Assembly (NCBI GenBank): GCA_963553325.1
Contig: CAUVOF010000052.1
Location: 1 to 15,398, forward strand
Source: Cardiobacterium sp963553325
GTDB taxonomy: Bacteria; Pseudomonadota; Gammaproteobacteria; Cardiobacteriales; Cardiobacteriaceae
Length of the DNA: 15,398 bases
Reading direction: 5' to 3'
Part shown: positions 14,967-15,398 of the stretch, piece after piece
Numbering within the stretch: position 1 is the stretch's first letter
Layout: every line of letters begins with the position of its first letter
Program-made: the position numbers and the translations under genes
The notes under the pieces: generated by a model
What the model was told of the DNA's origin: nothing
What the model saw: only the letters and a program-made list of their open reading frames with translations
The model's database searches: none

Positions 14967-15353
14967 ATGAAAACCCTCAGCGCCTTCCTCCTTGCCTTGC
15001 TCCTCACCGCCTGCGGCAGCGTGCAGTACCAGCCGCTCGCCACCATCGACCATATCGACCGCGAACGCGGCTACCGCCTCGAACAAGTCTTCCGCGACCA
15101 TCGTCAGGACGACGACGACCTGCTGTTCATCCTCCTCATCTCCGGCGGGGGCAGCCGTGCCGCCGCCCTTGGCTACGGCGTGCTAGAAGAGCTTGCCGCC
15201 ACCCCCATCACTGGCCACGGCAAAACCGCGAGCATGCTGGAAAAAATCGACCTGGTGCATGGCGTCTCCGGCGGCTCGGTACTTGCCAGCTACCTCGCCC
15301 TGCACGGCAAAAAAACCGTGCCGCAGTTTGAGCGCGAATTTTTAGGCGTATAG
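14967..15353 (+). pseudogene. Patatin-like phospholipase lipoprotein, N-terminal part, truncated
   Basis: The signal peptide ends in a lipobox LLTAC (lipidated Cys16), so a lipoprotein is expected. The patatin lipase core begins with LLFILLISGGGSRAAALGYG (oxyanion-hole glycines 60-62) and the nucleophile elbow GVSGGS (Ser101). Patatin lipases hydrolyse phospholipid acyl chains with a Ser-Asp dyad. The frame stops at 15353 after FEREFLGV, giving 128 residues, while family members are several hundred; the partner Asp and most of the fold are missing. No other frame continues the homology in the remaining bases, where repeat-bearing AT-richer DNA starts. I infer interruption by an inserted element, though a contig-end artefact is possible. 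It follows kdsB by 10 bases. Confidence 0.75.
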
Positions 15354-15398
15354 GACAAAATGGAGGCTGTTTTTGAGGACATTGCCTCTATAGGACAA
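15349..15398. repeat. Repeat-bearing junction, possible end of an inserted element
   Basis: TATAGGACAA occurs at 15349-15358 and again at 15389-15398, the last bases of the window: a 40-bp period. A third AGGACA is at 15376-15381, and TGGAGGC (15361-15367) faces GCCTCTA (15384-15390). It begins exactly where the patatin frame is lost. It may be the end of an insertion sequence or the start of a tandem array; the window stops too early to tell. Confidence 0.45.

Noticed and set aside
15349..15398. Possible start of a CRISPR array because TATAGGACAA recurs at 40-bp spacing
   Set aside because: The repeated unit is only 10 bases and just two copies are visible, so an IS end or tandem repeat is at least as likely.

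Overview
The window looks like chromosomal DNA from a GC-rich gammaproteobacterium. The gene set (sucrose PTS, CMP-Kdo synthetase, periplasmic lysozyme-inhibitor folds, YecR-like and patatin-like lipoproteins) would suit a Cardiobacterium-like, host-associated Gram-negative bacterium. That placement is inferred from gene content and codon style only; no rRNA or other taxonomic marker is present. Most genes are strongly GC-rich in codon choice. The stretch from about 7.1 to 9.2 kb is visibly more AT-rich and partly decayed.

Layout. Positions 1-2428 carry the 3' end of a sucrose operon: a PfkB-family fructokinase (scrK, 5' end outside the window), overlapped by a fused EIIBCA sucrose permease (scrA). 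A 31-bp hairpin repeat and an intrinsic terminator follow. Positions 2604-3407 hold an AT-rich spacer with a stem-loop, then a SemiSWEET sugar-transporter gene interrupted near its 3' end by a 113-bp MITE-like insertion. A shared terminator separates this from a convergent DUF6630-like gene (3454-3945, minus). Positions 4121-5296 encode a secreted protein that I read as a fusion of two lysozyme-inhibitor domains, PliG-like and MliC/PliC-like, joined by a Pro/Ala-rich linker. A compound GC-rich hairpin repeat (5387-5469) comes next, then a membrane-anchored spermidine-synthase-like enzyme (5551-7080). The AT-rich island 7081-9165 contains a YecR-like lipoprotein, a 5'-truncated superfamily-1 helicase and a small orphan ORF.

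Positions 9278-11971 encode a large secreted beta-helix protein with C-terminal WG repeats. It converges on a translationally coupled minus-strand pair (14099 to 12145), StiP-like PRTase/PELOTA protein followed by an HpcH/CitE-like lyase. These are two members of the biosynthetic module usually found with tellurite-resistance (ter) genes, and no ter gene is in this window. Divergent from them is kdsB, followed closely by a patatin-like phospholipase lipoprotein that stops abruptly at 15353, where a repeat-bearing non-coding sequence begins and runs to the window end.

How the genes work together: the first 3.4 kb concerns sugar import (PTS sucrose uptake and phosphorylation, fructose phosphorylation, and a now-damaged facilitative sugar carrier). 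Several others act at the cell envelope: a lysozyme-inhibitor fusion, two lipoproteins, a secreted beta-helix protein and Kdo activation for LPS. Mobile or repetitive DNA has marked at least four places: 3263-3375, 5387-5469, the 2438/12106 repeat pair and the 15349 junction.
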